Assembly (NCBI RefSeq): GCF_965139615.1
Contig: NZ_CBCSIQ010000016.1
Coordinates: 36,883-100,882 of the forward strand
DNA from: Kerstersia similis
GTDB taxonomy: Bacteria; Pseudomonadota; Gammaproteobacteria; Burkholderiales; Burkholderiaceae_B
DNA length: 64,000 nt
Direction of reading: 5' to 3'
Program-made: the position numbers and the translations under genes
Notes under the pieces: model-generated
What the model was told of the DNA's origin: nothing
Database searches by the model: none
What the model saw: the letters and a program-made list of their open reading frames with translations, nothing else
Part shown: positions 25,670 through 34,531 of the stretch, piece after piece
How positions within the stretch are numbered: position 1 is the stretch's first letter
How the letters are laid out: each line of letters starts with the position of its first letter

Positions 25670-27001
25670 TTATGCCATGCCCTTGGCCAGATAGCCCGCC
25701 ATTTCCTCCGGCGGCACCATGCCGCCCCCGGTCGCCCAGACCAGGTGCGTGGCATTCTGCATCTGCCCGGCACTCAGGCCATGCAAGCGCTGGTAGTCCG
25801 CACTGGCACAGACCCGCTGCGGCCCGGCCATGCCTGCCAGTGCGGAAGGCTCCAGCTGAATGTTTTCCGCCGCGCTGAGCCAGCCCAGCATGTCATACAT
25901 GGATTCATCGCTCAGGGTGTAGCAGCCGTCGATCAGGCGCTGCATCGCGCGCCCGACAAAGCCGGAAGCACGGCCGACCGCCAGGCCATCAGCAGCCGTG
26001 ACGTTGTCGATGCCGATGTCCTGCACCGCAATGGCGTCGTGCAGCCCCGTGCTGACACCCAGCGTCATGCAGGGTGAATGTGTCGGTTCGGCAAAGAAGC
26101 AGTGCACATGGTCGCCCAGTGCCATTTTCAGGCCGAAAGCCACACCGCCAGGGCCGCCGCCCACACCGCAGGGCAGATAGACAAACAGCGGATGGTCACG
26201 ATCCACCCGCGTGCCCTGGGCCTGCAGTTGCGCCTTCAGGCGCTCGCCGGCGACGGCATAGCCCAGAAACAGGGTACGCGAGTTTTCATCGTCAATGAAC
26301 AGGCAGCGCGGATCCCCTTGCGCTGCCTTGCGCCCCTGCTCGACCGCCACGCCATAATCTTCCTGGTATTCCACCACGGTAACGCCATGCGCGCGCAGCC
26401 TCGCTTTTTTCCAGGCACGGGCATCCGCAGACATATGCACCGTGACATGAAATCCCAGGCGCGCACCCATGATGCCGATGGACATGCCCAGGTTGCCGGT
26501 TGAGCCGACGGCAATGCGGTACTGGCCGAAGAAGTCCCGCAAGGCTGGCGTCAGCAGTTTGGCGTAGTCATCCCCCTCCTGCAACAAACCGGCATCCAGG
26601 GCGAGTTTCTCGGCATGCACCAGCACTTCATAGATGCCGCCGCGTGCCTTGATGGAACCGGAAATCGGCAGGTGGCTGTCTTTCTTAAGCCACAATGCGC
26701 CGTTGATGGGCTGCCCCAGGCGCTGCGCCAGCACACGCTGCATGGCCGGGATAGGCAACAGCGGCGATTCAATGATGCCGCCGCTGGCGGCCGTATCCTC
26801 AAAGGCCTGCGCCAGATACGGCGCAAAACGCTGCAGCCGGGCATGGGCGGCGGCAATATCCTGCTGCCCCAGCCCGACGTAGGGCAGGCCTTCCGCCAAC
26901 GTCGTGAACTGCGGGTTGAACCAGCTGGTTTCTTTCAGGGCGATCAGCTCGCTGACAATGGGATGCGCCTGGATCAGGGCAGCGAAATCTATTTGAGTCA
27001 T
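25670..27001 (-). CDS. dsdA: D-serine ammonia-lyase (D-serine dehydratase)
   Basis: A 443-residue PLP enzyme converting D-serine to pyruvate and ammonia, the length of E. coli DsdA. The PLP lysine is in ISGSIKARGG (near residue 118). The phosphate-binding glycine loop is PCGVGGGPGG (near residue 280), and GSTGNLGMSIGIMGA (near residue 167) binds the substrate carboxylate. It lies 55 bases after dsdX on the same strand, with the LysR regulator divergent, the dsdCXA layout. It lets the cell use D-serine and removes its toxicity. Confidence 0.95.
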   Translation of the reverse strand: MTQIDFAALIQAHPIVSELIALKETSWFNPQFTTLAEGLPYVGLGQQDIAAAHARLQRFAPYLAQAFEDTAASGGIIESPLLPIPAMQRVLAQRLGQPINGALWLKKDSHLPISGSIKARGGIYEVLVHAEKLALDAGLLQEGDDYAKLLTPALRDFFGQYRIAVGSTGNLGMSIGIMGARLGFHVTVHMSADARAWKKARLRAHGVTVVEYQEDYGVAVEQGRKAAQGDPRCLFIDDENSRTLFLGYAVAGERLKAQLQAQGTRVDRDHPLFVYLPCGVGGGPGGVAFGLKMALGDHVHCFFAEPTHSPCMTLGVSTGLHDAIAVQDIGIDNVTAADGLAVGRASGFVGRAMQRLIDGCYTLSDESMYDMLGWLSAAENIQLEPSALAGMAGPQRVCASADYQRLHGLSAGQMQNATHLVWATGGGMVPPEEMAGYLAKGMA

Positions 27002-27056
27002 ATCGGTTGTTTCCTGGCGGTTGACGCTGGCAGGTTATATCGGTTGGTGTCGCGCT

Positions 27057-28394
27057 TCAGATGACATAGGAAAGCAGGAAAGTGGCTCCCAGCGCGACCA
27101 ATGATGCAATGAATGTGGCTGTCGTGTAGTACTTGAAGGTCTCGCTCAGGCTCGCTCCGCAGTATTGCTTGACCAGCCAGAACAGGGAATCCGTCACGAT
27201 GGTGCAGCCTATCGCACCGGAGCCGATGGCAATCGCGATGATGTTGGGGCTGATCTCGGGATAGAGCGGCAGCATGGGCGTCACGATGGCGGTAGCGCCC
27301 ATCATTGCCACTGTGGCGGAACCGACGGCGGCATGCAGAATCAGCGCCACCAGCCAGGCCAGCAGAATGGGATGCAGGGACAGATTCGACAGGATCAGCG
27401 CCAGGCTGTCCGCCAGGCCGCTGACCTTCAGTATGCTGTTGAAAGCGCCTCCGGCACCGATGATCAGCAGGATATTGGCGATGGCCGCGAAACCGCTCTC
27501 GGTATAGCCCAGCAAGGCGCTCATGCCCGTACCGCGGCGTAAGCCCAGGACGTAGTAAGCCACGAAAACGGCGATGAACATCGCGGTGATCGGGTTGCCG
27601 ATGAACGCCATGAAGGCCACCAGGCTGCCGCCCGGTTCCATGTACAGTTCTGCCACGGTTTTGACCAGCATCAGCGCAATGGGCAGCAGGATCGTCAGCA
27701 GGGCCGCCCCCAGCGAAGGCAGGGTATGTTCTGCCCTGACCTCCAGCGCGGAGAACTCGGCGGGCACGGCTTTGAATGGCAGCCGGTTGCCCAGCAGCTT
27801 GAGAAACAGCGGCCCGCCGACCAGCGAAGCCGCCAGGCCCACCAGCAAGCCATACACAATCACCAGCCCGACATCCGCGCCCAGTGCGTTGGTCACGAAC
27901 AGCGCGGCCGGGTGCGGCGGCACCACGCAATGCACGGCCATCAGCGCCGTACACAGCGGAATCGCCAGTTTCAACAAGGAAACGCCAGTTTTCCGGGCAA
28001 TGGAAAACGCCAGCGGAATCAGCAACACCACGCCGACTTCCACAAACAGCGTAATGCCGCAGATCAGCCCGACCAGCACCATGATGACATCCGGCGAGAG
28101 CCAGCGGCAGCGGTGCAGCGTCAGCCCGATGCGTTCGGCCGCACCGGACACTTCCATCATTTTGCCAAGGATGGTTCCCAAGCCGATGACAGCAGCCAGG
28201 AAACCCAGGGTGCCGCCAATGCCGCTCTCAATCGCATCGACCATGTCGATGGGGCCCATGCCCATCATCGTCCCCACGAAGAAGCTGGCCAGCAGCAAGG
28301 CCAGAAACGGGTGCAGCTTGAATTTGACGATGGTGACGATCACCAGGACGATGCTAGTGATCAGGGTGGCAAGCACCCAGGTATTTGAATCCAC
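27057..28394 (-). CDS. dsdX: D-serine permease (GntP family)
   Basis: A 445-residue inner-membrane transporter with about 12 hydrophobic helices, exactly the length of E. coli DsdX. It matches the E. coli sequence as I remember it over long stretches, for example FHPFLALLLAS-type and MGPIDMVDAIESGIGGTLGF near residues 50-70, LVGLICGITLFVEVGVVLLI, and the C-terminal GSGAIGCTIVTDSLFWLVKQ. It imports D-serine by proton symport. It is the first gene of the dsdXA transcript and divergent from dsdC. Confidence 0.93.
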   Translation of the reverse strand: MDSNTWVLATLITSIVLVIVTIVKFKLHPFLALLLASFFVGTMMGMGPIDMVDAIESGIGGTLGFLAAVIGLGTILGKMMEVSGAAERIGLTLHRCRWLSPDVIMVLVGLICGITLFVEVGVVLLIPLAFSIARKTGVSLLKLAIPLCTALMAVHCVVPPHPAALFVTNALGADVGLVIVYGLLVGLAASLVGGPLFLKLLGNRLPFKAVPAEFSALEVRAEHTLPSLGAALLTILLPIALMLVKTVAELYMEPGGSLVAFMAFIGNPITAMFIAVFVAYYVLGLRRGTGMSALLGYTESGFAAIANILLIIGAGGAFNSILKVSGLADSLALILSNLSLHPILLAWLVALILHAAVGSATVAMMGATAIVTPMLPLYPEISPNIIAIAIGSGAIGCTIVTDSLFWLVKQYCGASLSETFKYYTTATFIASLVALGATFLLSYVI

Positions 28395-28747
28395 GGTAGT
28401 CCCCTTCCGGTTATGTGTTTTTCCGTATTAGAGGGATTCCCGCTTTTGCTGACAAACGATATATATTGCCTTTTGAGTGAATTAAATTTAATCAAATATA
28501 GGGTTTACACCGATATTTGGCGATTTAACTCGCTCATGACCATAAAATATTCACTCACCATTGAAACACTGGGCATTGCTCACTACCGGCGCAACACTGC
28601 CGGAGCCTCATTGCCTGAGTGCCGCTGTCAGTCCGCCACCGTCATTCAGGCCTGCAAACCGTCCTGCTCCAGCCGCCTGCAAGCGCAAGCCGCAGCCGGG
28701 TGGCCCGGATGTTCCTGCCCACGCCCACACCGATCCTGAGATATCCC
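28395..28747. promoter_or_regulatory. dsdX-dsdC divergent control region
   Basis: A 353-base AT-rich gap between the LysR regulator and its target operon. A perfect 12-base palindrome ATTAAATTTAAT (28481-28492), of the T-N11-A type favoured by LysR proteins, lies about 90 bases upstream of dsdX and is a candidate DsdC site. The stretch 28500-28560 is also AT-rich (including CATAAAATATTC) and may hold the dsdC promoter. The remaining 180 bases before dsdC are GC-rich with no clear signal. Sites are inferred from sequence pattern only. Confidence 0.5.
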
Positions 28748-29737
28748 ATGACGGAAGACCAGCGAACCGCCACCCGGCACCGTTCACTCAACGGTTGGCA
28801 GCTGTCCAAGCTTCATACCTTCGAGGTGGCTGCACGGCATGAATCCTTTGCCAAAGCCGCGAACGAACTCTCGCTCACGCCCAGCGCAGTCAGCCACAGC
28901 ATCAATCAGATCGAAGCACAGCTGGGTATCCCGCTCTTTGTGCGCTCCCACCGCAAAGTCGAACTCACGGCAGAAGGCAAGCGGGTGTTCTGGGCGCTGC
29001 AGTCCTCCTTGCAGACGCTGAGCCAGGAAATCCTGGACATCAAGAACCAGTCGCTCTCCGGCCCGCTGACGATCTATTGCCGGCCGTCCATCGCACAATG
29101 CTGGGTGGTGCCCGCCCTGGCTGACTTTTCCCAGCGCTTTCCTGCCATCCGGCTGAGCTTGCTCACCGGCAACGAATACATCAACTTCCACCGCAGCGGC
29201 ATAGACCTGGCCATCTACTTTGATGCCACGCCTTCCCCGCAGCTGCACAATCAGTACCTGATGGACGAAAGCATCATCCCGGTCTGCAGCCCCGAATACG
29301 CCCGCCAATTCGATCTGGCCGGCCAGCCCGCCAATCTGTCGCGCTGCACCCTGCTGCACGACCAACAGGCCTGGAGCTATGACAGCGGCACGGATGAGTG
29401 GCATGGCTGGGCGCAGCATTTCGGGCTGGCGCTGGAGACGGATACCGGCCTGGGTTTCGACCGCGCCGACCTGGCCATGACAGCCGCCATGCACCATGCC
29501 GGCGTCGCCATGGGCCGCCGGCGCCTGGTACAGAAACGCCTGGACAGCGGAGAACTGATCACCCCGTTTGCCGGCATGGCGCTGAAATGCGACCAGCACT
29601 ATTACGTCAGCACGCTATCCGACAGGCACTGGCCCAAGATAGAAGCCTTCACCCAGTGGCTCAAGACACTGGCCGCTGGTGAGGTTCCCCCTCCGGCAGC
29701 AGCGGCTCCGCCCTGGGCGGATTCCGTGGCGGTTTGA
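28748..29737 (+). CDS. dsdC: LysR-type activator of D-serine catabolism
   Basis: A 329-residue LysR-family regulator. The helix-turn-helix is in the N-terminus (FAKAANELSLTPSAVSHSIN, residues about 37-56), with the recognisable DsdC beginning LNGWQLSKLHTFEVAARHESF. The effector domain keeps DsdC-like segments (LSGPLTIYCRPSIAQCW, RCTLLHDQQAWSYDSGTDEW, AMGRRRLVQKRLDSGELI). The start at 28748 matches the E. coli length; an in-frame upstream start at 28619 is not needed. In E. coli it activates dsdXA with D-serine and CRP. A Pro/Ala-rich tail of about 20 residues is extra. Confidence 0.92.
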   Translation: MTEDQRTATRHRSLNGWQLSKLHTFEVAARHESFAKAANELSLTPSAVSHSINQIEAQLGIPLFVRSHRKVELTAEGKRVFWALQSSLQTLSQEILDIKNQSLSGPLTIYCRPSIAQCWVVPALADFSQRFPAIRLSLLTGNEYINFHRSGIDLAIYFDATPSPQLHNQYLMDESIIPVCSPEYARQFDLAGQPANLSRCTLLHDQQAWSYDSGTDEWHGWAQHFGLALETDTGLGFDRADLAMTAAMHHAGVAMGRRRLVQKRLDSGELITPFAGMALKCDQHYYVSTLSDRHWPKIEAFTQWLKTLAAGEVPPPAAAAPPWADSVAV

Positions 29738-29859
29738 TCTACGGCCCGGCCGCTCTCGTGGCTAGACGGCAGCGCGGTCCAGGCCGTTCCACATCGTCCG
29801 CGCTACTTTATTCTTCCATCGACAGCGACTGAAATACGACAACACAATTACCCACATTC

Positions 29860-29886
29860 GATAACAAAAACGATTCTCGATTAATA
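29860..29886. promoter_or_regulatory. Candidate Fur-controlled promoter of the sigma factor gene
   Basis: The segment GATAACAAAAACGATTCTCG then ATTAA (29860-29884) is AT-rich and contains a partial dyad (AACGATTCTCGATT) resembling the right half of a Fur box, 45-70 bases before an iron-type ECF sigma gene. The match is imperfect. It is offered because FecI-type sigma genes are normally iron-repressed. Confidence 0.3.
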
Positions 29887-29928
29887 TGAATGGATTAATG
29901 GCTTTGTCTTTCCAGCAACGACATCTGC

Positions 29929-30453
29929 ATGGCTACCGAAAAACTTGCGGCTCGCAACCTATTCGAGACCTTGTATAGCGACCATCACGGCTGGCTGCAG
30001 GCTTGGCTATGCAAGCGGGTCTCCACCGCGCACGACGCTGCCGATCTTGCCCAGGACACATTCGTACGGTTGCTCAGCCGCCCGCGTGATCTTTCGGCCA
30101 TCCAGAACCCCAAGGCCTTCCTGACCATCATTGCCAAAGGCCTGATGCTGGATCTGCAACGGCGCCAGCGGCTGGAGCGGGATTACCTTGATGCACTCGC
30201 CGCCTTGCCGCCTGCCCTGCACCCCAGCCCGGAAGAACGCTGCCTGGCCCTGGAGGCCTTGCGCCAGCTCGATAGCCTGCTTGATGCCCTGCCCCCGAAA
30301 GTTCGCCTGACGTTCATGTATAGCCGGATCGACGGCATGAAGCAGGACGACATCGCCCAATTGCTGGGCATTTCGACCGTCACGGTACGCGCCCACCTGG
30401 CCCGGGCCATGCGGCAATGGCTGGAGCAGCAAGACGGCACAGCAGCGCGATGA
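29929..30453 (+). CDS. FecI-family ECF sigma factor (HurI/HasI-like)
   Basis: A 174-residue extracytoplasmic-function sigma factor. Region 2 spans about residues 10-78 (AADLAQDTFVRLL is the -10 recognition helix). Region 4 spans about 112-165, with helix-turn-helix DDIAQLLGISTVTVRAHLARA. Length and sequence fit the FecI iron-starvation group, which direct transcription of an adjacent TonB-dependent receptor. Its stop overlaps the anti-sigma start (ATGA). With the heme-receptor-like gene downstream, HurI/HasI is the likely functional equivalent. Confidence 0.88.
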   Translation: MATEKLAARNLFETLYSDHHGWLQAWLCKRVSTAHDAADLAQDTFVRLLSRPRDLSAIQNPKAFLTIIAKGLMLDLQRRQRLERDYLDALAALPPALHPSPEERCLALEALRQLDSLLDALPPKVRLTFMYSRIDGMKQDDIAQLLGISTVTVRAHLARAMRQWLEQQDGTAAR

Positions 30454-31460
30454 GCCTGACAAACGCCACTGAATCCCCCGGCAATCCGTCCTCAGAAGGG
30501 AAACAGGATGCCCTGGACCAGGCGATTGCCTGGAAACTCGAGCATGACGGCACTGAAACCCTGCCGCCCGCGCGCCAGCGCGCCTTCCAGACATGGCTGA
30601 AATCTCATGCCACACACCGCGCAGCCTGGGAAAAACTGGCCCAGATGGATGCCGCCCTGGCACACCTGGACACCCCGGCACGATCAGTACTGGCGCGCCA
30701 TCGACGCCAGGCACGCCCGGGACGGCATGCCGCCCGCACCATGCTGGCGCTGGCCTTGCTATTCGGAGGTGCTGCCGCGCTGCACAGTCAACGGCCCCTG
30801 ACCGCCTTGACAGCAGACTACGCCACCTCGACGGCAACGACTGCGATGGTCATGCTGCCGGATGGCAGTCATTTGAATCTGGATGCGCGATCCGCAGTGG
30901 ATATCTCATTCACCGATACGGAACGCCTGGTACGGCTCCGCATGGGCAGCATACTGGTGGAAACAAGCACAGATGCAGCGAACCGGCCTTTCATCGTGGA
31001 AAGCCGTTACGGACGGATGCGTGCCCTGGGCACCCGCTTCCTGGTGGAAACCGACAACAAAGGAACACGGCTGACCGTCCTGGAACATGCCGTGCAAGCG
31101 ACAGCAGAAATGCCTGAGCGCGAAATCATCGTGCAAAGCGGGCAAGCCTTGCGCATTGCTCCAGACACTCCCTTCACACTTACCACTGCGCCACGAGACG
31201 CCGATGCCTGGGTGGATGGCATGCTCGTCGCCCATGATGTACCACTGGAAATGGTCATCGAACATCTGGGCCGTTACCGCTCAGGCAGGCTGCACCTTGA
31301 TCCCGCGTTGGCCAAACTGAGCGTCAGCGGCACTTTCTCGCTGCGCGATACCGACCGTTCACTGCTGGCGCTATCTGCCCAATTGCCCATACGGATCCGG
31401 CGCTTCAGCCAGTTATGGGTCGATATCCTGCCAGCGCGCACTGAAGAAGAAATTCGTTGA
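30450..31460 (+). CDS. FecR-family anti-sigma/signal transducer
   Basis: A 336-residue protein. The N-terminal cytoplasmic domain (about 1-85) carries the FecR/DUF4880 pattern (AIAWKLEHDGTET ... RAFQTWLKSHATHRAAWEKL). One membrane helix follows (TMLALALLFGGAAAL, near residue 100), then a periplasmic FecR domain (MVMLPDGSHLNLDARSAVDI ... YGRMRALGTRFLVE) and a C-terminal STN-interacting part. It holds the sigma factor until the occupied receptor signals through its N-terminal domain. The start codon overlaps the sigma stop, ensuring stoichiometric synthesis. Confidence 0.87.
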   Translation: MSLTNATESPGNPSSEGKQDALDQAIAWKLEHDGTETLPPARQRAFQTWLKSHATHRAAWEKLAQMDAALAHLDTPARSVLARHRRQARPGRHAARTMLALALLFGGAAALHSQRPLTALTADYATSTATTAMVMLPDGSHLNLDARSAVDISFTDTERLVRLRMGSILVETSTDAANRPFIVESRYGRMRALGTRFLVETDNKGTRLTVLEHAVQATAEMPEREIIVQSGQALRIAPDTPFTLTTAPRDADAWVDGMLVAHDVPLEMVIEHLGRYRSGRLHLDPALAKLSVSGTFSLRDTDRSLLALSAQLPIRIRRFSQLWVDILPARTEEEIR

Positions 31461-31518
31461 TACCCGCCTATACGGATAACCCTGTCCGGGCCATCCGTAC
31501 ATCTGGCTGCACCAGGAA

Positions 31519-31734
31519 TCAGCCCTCCGCTCCGTCGTTCAAGGATGCCTGTGCTGCCTGCTCAGGGGTCAAACCCTCATAGAACTGGTCGGTAAACCAT
31601 TCAGCTTCTTCCTCAATATAGGCTTGCGCCTCAGCCGGAGAAGCCCCGGCTTCAACCAACAAGGCCTCAACCTCGCCGCACCACGCGATCAGGGCTTCCA
31701 GGTCGGGATCAACATCTTCTTTTTTCTTAGCCAT
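31519..31734 (-). CDS. Small conserved-type hypothetical protein
   Basis: A 71-residue acidic protein (MAKKKEDVDPDLEALIAWCG). The ATG at 31734 has AAGGAGCC five bases upstream, which decides it over the longer in-frame ORF from 31833. It is helical, with two tryptophans and a single cysteine, and no signal peptide. It is encoded opposite to the flanking iron-signalling genes and so separates the anti-sigma gene from the receptor gene. Function unknown. Confidence 0.65.
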   Translation of the reverse strand: MAKKKEDVDPDLEALIAWCGEVEALLVEAGASPAEAQAYIEEEAEWFTDQFYEGLTPEQAAQASLNDGAEG

Positions 31735-31942
31735 ATCGGCTCCTTTGTACAGGCAAGACAGCCGCCGCAAACGCGACCCCTCCATCTTACACAGACATCT
31801 GGCAGCAATCACGCCTGTTTGTCCGTCTGCCACGCGGCGCCTGCAGGTTAACAGTATTTAGGAATTCCTCGCATTCTCCTTTCGTTTTTTTATTTTCATC
31901 CGGCATAGAGAGTAGAGACACTATTTTCCTGCCGGAGCCACA

Positions 31943-34480
31943 ATGCCTTTCCCCTTTCCCTCCTTAGGCCGTGCCAGCCTGATGGCCTGCCTGGCCATAG
32001 GGACAAATGCGGCCGCGCAAACCCAGCAGCCCCCGCCCGCTGCAACGCATGCGTACGACTATGCCCAGCCAGCCGACACCCTGGTTGACGCGCTCAACAG
32101 CATTGCACGACGCACCGGCCTGGTGCTCATCCTCGATGCAGCCGCCCTGCAAGGCCTGCGTTCCACACCTGTCACAGGCCGCCACACACCAGAACAAGCC
32201 CTGCGCCTGGCGCTGCAAGGCACCGGCTGGCAACTAATTCACGACCACGGAGAGTTCTATTCCGTGCGGCCAAGCCCGACACACAGCAATCATCCCGTTA
32301 CCCATTTCGCCCCGATAGAGGTCAGCGGCCAATTGCCCCTGGACATGGAACCCTATACCGTTGCCGGCTCCGTCAATGTCGTGACCCGTCAGCAGATCGA
32401 ACGCTTGCCGCCGCGCAACGCCGGAGACATTCTGGCTGATGTTCCCGGCGTATCGACCAGTCAAAGCCGACAGAATCCGGGCATGGCGATCAATATCCGT
32501 GGGCTGCAGGGCTACGGCCGCGTCAATGTCATGATCGACGGCGCGCGCCAGAATTTCCAGCAAAGCGGCCACGGCAGCAATGGCAGTGTCTATCTGGATC
32601 CTGCGCTACTGGCCCAGGTTGACATCGCCAAGGGGCCTTCCGCCGGGGTAGGCGGCGCCGGCATGATTGCAGGATCTGTCAATTTCCGCACCCTGGACAT
32701 AGGTGACCTGGTAGAAGCCGGACGCAGCACCGGCGCCCAGATCAACCTGGGCTCCGGCAGCAACAGCTACAACTTCAGCGGCAGTGCCGCTGGCGGCTGG
32801 CGGCTGGACGAACACTGGGATGTCACCGCCGCTGTTTCCAAAAAACGCATGGGCGAATTCAAACGCGGCGAGCGCAACGTTGGTGGCCCCGAACCGACAT
32901 TGACCGGCGCCGGCGTCAACCGCCAGACCCGCCAGGATCAGACCTCCGGACTCTTCAAGCTGGGCTGGAAGCCAGCAGCGACGCATCAGTTGAAGCTGGG
33001 CTACGTCGGCTATGCCGCCGATTTCGACGAGGGCAGCTTTGCCGACCCTAGCTTGAGCGGAACGATTGAGTCCAGCAACCGCGTCCGCAACGATACCCTG
33101 ACACTTTTGCACAGCTGGGCACCGGACTCTCCCTGGTGGCAATTGGACAGCAGCCTGTACTACGCCAATACCCGCAACGATTCTGATCGGGAGGGCAAGG
33201 CATCCATGGGCATCGCGCCGGCACGCATGCATTACGAAACCTACACGCTGGGCGCTACGGTCCAGAACCAGGCTCGCTTCATGCTCGGCGGCCTGGACGC
33301 CCGCTGGACACTCGGCGGCGAAATCTACCGTGACCGCACCCGCCCTGGCGCAGTGACACAAGCGACAGGCGCCGATAGGCAGGATCCGAAAATCGCCGTC
33401 GGCGGCACGCCACAAGGTGAACGCACCGTGATGGGCACCTTTACCGAACTGGGCCTGTCATGGCGCGACCGCATAGAGCTGACGGCCGGCCTGCGCTACG
33501 ACAGTTTCGGCTTGCGCGGCGATGGCCTCATGCATGTCGGTCGCTTCTTCAACGGTTCAGGGGCACGCCCGCCGTACAGCGACATGTACACCTCGTTTTC
33601 CGTCGATAAACATGACTCCGCTGTCTTGCCCAGCCTGCGCCTGGCCGTCAAACCCATCGACACCTTGCAGCTGTTTGCCAACTACGGCAAAGGCATGCGA
33701 CCGCCCGCCATCACCGAGTCTCTGCGCTTCGGCAAGCATCCAGGCGTGAGTTTTTTCTATTACCCCAACCCCAATCTGGACGTCGAGAAATCGCGTAGCT
33801 GGGATGTGGGCGCCAACCTGATGCTCAACGGCCTGCTCTCGGCTCGCGATCAGCTCGGCCTGAAACTGGCATGGTTCGACACCAAGGTCGATAACTACAT
33901 CGTGGGCGCTTCCATCATGACGCCCTCATCCACCACCAGCGGCGGCAGCACTCCCCCTTATGCCTTCGTCAACCTACTGGCGCCATTCCATACGCGCGGC
34001 CTAGAACTTTCCAGCGATTACGACGCAGGCGTGGCCTTTGCTGCAGCGAACTATACCCATGCGCTGATCAATACCGGCGAATCGCGCTATGACGCCTTCC
34101 CGCTGGGCAGCACGGTCGGCTATCCCCCCACCGATTACGGCAAAGGGGGCGCCAGCCCCAACATCCTGTATGCCATGCCTCCTGAGAAAAAACTGGTGCT
34201 GACAGGTGGCGTGCGGCTGTTCGACCAACGACTCACGCTGGGGCTGCGCATGCACTACGAAAAACCCTCGCGTGCCAATACCGAATACATCGGCCACGCC
34301 AACAACACACGCTCGTACCACGTCTATGACGCATGGGCCAGCCTGGTCATGAACAAGAACGTCACGCTACGGCTTTCGGTACAGAACCTGCGCGACGAAA
34401 ACTACTACGAGGCAATGGACGGCACGTACTGGATCGCACCTGGCCGTACCGCCACAGGCTCAGTATCGGTCAGCTTCTGA
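31943..34480 (+). CDS. TonB-dependent heme-type receptor with STN signalling domain
   Basis: An 845-residue outer-membrane receptor. A signal peptide (to about residue 26, ending AAAQ) is followed by an STN domain (about 45-110), which contacts the FecR-like protein and marks it as a transducing receptor. The plug domain (about 135-260) contains INIRGLQGYGRVNVMIDG. A 22-strand barrel ends VSVSF with terminal Phe. In the barrel, GKGMRPPAI (near residue 585) and YPNPNLDVEKSRSWDVG (near residue 607) resemble the FRAP/NPNL signatures of heme receptors such as BhuR and HasR, so heme or hemoprotein is the likely ligand. No heme ABC importer genes follow, unlike bhuRSTUV. Confidence 0.85.
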   Translation: MPFPFPSLGRASLMACLAIGTNAAAQTQQPPPAATHAYDYAQPADTLVDALNSIARRTGLVLILDAAALQGLRSTPVTGRHTPEQALRLALQGTGWQLIHDHGEFYSVRPSPTHSNHPVTHFAPIEVSGQLPLDMEPYTVAGSVNVVTRQQIERLPPRNAGDILADVPGVSTSQSRQNPGMAINIRGLQGYGRVNVMIDGARQNFQQSGHGSNGSVYLDPALLAQVDIAKGPSAGVGGAGMIAGSVNFRTLDIGDLVEAGRSTGAQINLGSGSNSYNFSGSAAGGWRLDEHWDVTAAVSKKRMGEFKRGERNVGGPEPTLTGAGVNRQTRQDQTSGLFKLGWKPAATHQLKLGYVGYAADFDEGSFADPSLSGTIESSNRVRNDTLTLLHSWAPDSPWWQLDSSLYYANTRNDSDREGKASMGIAPARMHYETYTLGATVQNQARFMLGGLDARWTLGGEIYRDRTRPGAVTQATGADRQDPKIAVGGTPQGERTVMGTFTELGLSWRDRIELTAGLRYDSFGLRGDGLMHVGRFFNGSGARPPYSDMYTSFSVDKHDSAVLPSLRLAVKPIDTLQLFANYGKGMRPPAITESLRFGKHPGVSFFYYPNPNLDVEKSRSWDVGANLMLNGLLSARDQLGLKLAWFDTKVDNYIVGASIMTPSSTTSGGSTPPYAFVNLLAPFHTRGLELSSDYDAGVAFAAANYTHALINTGESRYDAFPLGSTVGYPPTDYGKGGASPNILYAMPPEKKLVLTGGVRLFDQRLTLGLRMHYEKPSRANTEYIGHANNTRSYHVYDAWASLVMNKNVTLRLSVQNLRDENYYEAMDGTYWIAPGRTATGSVSVSF

Positions 34481-34531
34481 CACGCCTCCCACGTGCCCCA
34501 TTTCCCGATCTTCCCAAGACGCCGAACGACC

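Noticed and set aside
25182..25694. 170-codon frame in the ychF-dsdA gap
   Set aside because: Pro/Arg-rich with no domain, running over repeats and into the dsdA 3' end.
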